Shown here piece after piece: positions 62,049 through 64,000 of a stretch of 64,000 bases of DNA (position 1 is its first letter; every line of letters begins with the position of its first letter). Source of the stretch: Paramicrobacterium fandaimingii (GTDB lineage Bacteria; Actinomycetota; Actinomycetes; Actinomycetales; Microbacteriaceae); contig NZ_CP061170.1 in the NCBI RefSeq assembly GCF_011751745.2, positions 2,666,001-2,730,000 of the forward strand. The letters are read 5' to 3'. The notes below the pieces were generated by a model. It did no database searches. It was not told the DNA's origin and was given only the letters and a program-made list of their open reading frames with translations. The translations under genes were made by a program, and so were the position numbers.

Positions 62049-62944
62049 GTTCCGCCCTACCGCCCGTCACGATTGCGATGCCCGTATACAACGGCGAAGA
62101 TTACATCGCCCGATCTCTTACCGCGATTCAAAACCAGGAGTATGGCGACTTCGAGCTGCTGATACGGGATAACGCTTCGTCAGATGGCACCGAGGAGATT
62201 GCGAGAGAATTCGCCCTGTCAGACAGCAGAATTCGAGTGACTCGAAACGAGCAGAACATCGGAGGAGCACGTAACTCCAATGCGCTTCTCAACGATGCCG
62301 CGGCACCGCTCATCATGTGGGCTTACCACGATGACGAGCCACATCCACTTCTCATAAAAGACTCTGTTGATCGACTCTCGGACGCAGGCCCGTCAGCCGT
62401 TGTCGCATACCCGCGCGTGAACCTCATCGACGAGAACAGCAACATTGTCGGGCAACACGAAGACGGCGATCTCGATCTTGGTCAATCATCCGCGCACGAG
62501 CGGATTCGCGTTTTGTTCCGACGCAAGGTCGCGCAGATTCAGTTCGGTCTAATGCGCACGAACGTCGTGAGAGAGTTCGGCGGCGTCTCAGTGTCCACAG
62601 GCGGCGAATTCATCATGCCGGCCTCACTTGCCCTGCGCGGCCGCTGCCTGCTTTCCTCCACTGACGCCAAGCGGCTCTCGATACGGCAACATCTCGACCG
62701 CAGCGGGGGGCACCGAAATTCCGAAGCCGCGTGGGTCGATCCAAGCCGCCCGAATGTGCCGTTCCCCTACTCGCGCAGCATCACCCTCATGCTGACAGCC
62801 GTTGCGCGCGCGCCCCTGAGCATGTCAGAGCGTCGCCGCTGCTTTCGGGCTGTGCTCCAGAACTGGGTAGCACCGCAGCTCCGCTCTGTCGCTGGCGACG
62901 TGGCACGACTCCCCTGGGATGCGGGCTGGATTACGCGGCACTAA
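62045..62944 (+). CDS. Family 2 glycosyltransferase
   Basis: A 299-residue GT-A enzyme: VTIAMPVYNGEDYIARSLTAIQNQEYGDFELLIRDNASSDGTEEIA is the N-terminal signature, with WAYHDDEPHPL giving the DxD-like metal site. The ATG overlaps the preceding stop. It should add a sugar to a surface glycan precursor. No membrane helices. Confidence 0.92.
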   Translation: MSSALPPVTIAMPVYNGEDYIARSLTAIQNQEYGDFELLIRDNASSDGTEEIAREFALSDSRIRVTRNEQNIGGARNSNALLNDAAAPLIMWAYHDDEPHPLLIKDSVDRLSDAGPSAVVAYPRVNLIDENSNIVGQHEDGDLDLGQSSAHERIRVLFRRKVAQIQFGLMRTNVVREFGGVSVSTGGEFIMPASLALRGRCLLSSTDAKRLSIRQHLDRSGGHRNSEAAWVDPSRPNVPFPYSRSITLMLTAVARAPLSMSERRRCFRAVLQNWVAPQLRSVAGDVARLPWDAGWITRH

Positions 62945-63132
62945 CGCTGCATCACAAAACTCGCGCGACAAGTCATATCACGAGCAAACTGCCCTGCCAC
63001 GTCAAAGATGAGGATTCCTCACCCTCGTATTGGGGCGTGCGCCGTCGTCTCCTCAAACGTAGTCTCGAATTATCTTACCTGAGCTTTCCTCACTTTTAGG
63101 ATTCGCTCGGTTCGCGACTTCGAGAGGAACCC

Positions 63133-64000
63133 CGTGGCGGACATCGCTCTTGCCCATGACTACGTGACCCAACGTGGAGGCGCCGAGCGCGTGGCCCTGA
63201 CACTCACACGCGCTTTTCCCAAACTTCCTCTGCACACCACCTTGTACAACCCGAGCGGAACGTTTCCCGAGTTTGGTGCAATTGACGTCAAGCCGATGCC
63301 GATCAATCGATGGAAAATGCTTCGTGCACACCATCGCCTCGCGTTACCTTTTCTTAAGGGCGCCATCTCGCACTGCCGCGTCGACGCGGACGTGCTCGTC
63401 GCAAGCTCCAGCGGATGGGCTCATGGCATCCAGACCACGGGTCGCAAGGTTGTGTACTGTCACGCTCCAGCGCGCTGGCTCTACCAGACCGAACGGTATG
63501 CGGGATCCAATAACAGTCATGGCATACGCTCTCGTGCCATCGAGGCAGTCTCGGGGGTCGTTGGCCCCAATCTGCGCGCGTGGGATCAACAGGCCGCACA
63601 CACGGCTGATCGGTACATCGTGAACTCGACGATCATCAAGCGTGCCGTTGCCGAGGTCTATGGCATCGATGCGGAAGTGCTTCCGCCGCCACCGGCTCTG
63701 TCCGCCCTGACCGCGACTCCTCAACCGATCGCACGAATTGGGCAGCCGTTCGTGCTCTGCGTCGCGCGCCTACTGCCGTACAAGAACGTCGACACCGTCA
63801 TCGAAGCGATAGCGCAGATTCCTGACCTCGATCTTGTTGTGGTGGGAGAGGGGCCCGAGCGCAGGCGCCTCGAGTCGCTCATCTCACACACGGGGCGCAC
63901 CCACCTACTCGGAAGAGTCAGCGACGGCCAACTGCGCTGGCTTTATGAGAACAGCTCCGGGCTCGTCGCCGCGTCGTACGAGGACTTCGGACTCACCCCA
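63133..64000 (+). CDS. Family 4 glycosyltransferase (partial, 3' end outside window)
   Basis: My translation from the GTG at 63133 (GAGAGGAA just upstream) starts VADIALAHDYVTQRGGAERV, a typical GT4 donor-loop opening. RYIVNSTIIKRAVAEVYGIDAEVLPPP, FVLCVARLLPYKNVDTVIEAI, VVVGEGPERRRLESLI and SYEDFGLTP (the catalytic E-x7-E region beginning) follow, up to the window edge with no stop. It is a cytosolic GT-B enzyme of the same cluster. 62945-63132 holds no gene. Confidence 0.9.

Overview
The window is high-GC chromosomal DNA from an actinobacterium, most likely a member of the Microbacteriaceae. This rests on the ppa/tilS/hpt/ftsH/folEPBK/DUF3180/PH/DUF2520/lysS/clpC gene order (shared in outline with Mycobacterium), ClpC rather than ClpB-type chaperones, an Lhr-nei pair, LPxTG-type cell-wall anchors and a tRNA-Glu/Asp/Phe run. 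No phage, insertion sequence, CRISPR array or rRNA was seen. Gene density is about one per kb and both strands are used.

Layout. 1-0.6 kb: VapBC-like toxin-antitoxin pair cut by the left edge. 0.7-6.4 kb: helicase lhr and DNA glycosylase nei, followed by a six-copy 16-bp tandem repeat. 6.4-14.8 kb: accessory genes (siderophore-interacting reductase with an iron-box, ArsR regulator divergent from an MFS exporter, nucleoside hydrolase, HAD phosphatase, DUF1801, DUF2249, membrane proteins, esterase, PadR regulator, GIY-YIG protein) and tRNA-Ser(CGA). 15-19 kb: a catabolic set on the minus strand (EctB-type aminotransferase, creatinase-fold M24 hydrolase, aldehyde dehydrogenase) that reads as an ectoine/diaminobutyrate degradation module. 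19-31.6 kb: radA, small proteins, two cell-wall-anchored enzymes (5'-nucleotidase and ExeM/NucH-type nuclease) that could convert extracellular DNA to nucleosides and phosphate, argA, ppx, a DUF559 protein, DUF1801 and VOC proteins.

31.7-52.7 kb: the conserved core, nearly all on the minus strand: clpC, a DUF2975/XRE pair with three operator boxes, cardiolipin synthase, two small membrane proteins, lysS, DUF2520, two PH-domain proteins, DUF3180, folK, folB, a biotin ECF transporter (ecfT-ecfA-bioY) lodged inside the folate operon, folP, folE, ftsH, hpt, tilS, then ppa (plus strand) and an M23 peptidase with a Tat-like signal and MtrA-like boxes. The panC/panD/coaX and lsr2 genes found in the equivalent mycobacterial neighbourhood are absent here.

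52.9-64 kb: three tRNAs with intrinsic terminators, an APH-fold phosphotransferase, a 14-helix MFS transporter, a poorly coding stretch, an SDR, then the edge of a surface-polysaccharide cluster: a cysteine-free C-methyltransferase-like protein, RfbC-type epimerase, CDP-glucose 4,6-dehydratase, polysaccharide pyruvyl transferase, GT2 and a GT4 cut by the right edge. The most notable items are the ectoine/DABA module, the transporter insertion into the fol operon, the wall-anchored nuclease/nucleotidase pair with its overlapping leader hairpins, and the degenerate methyltransferase.
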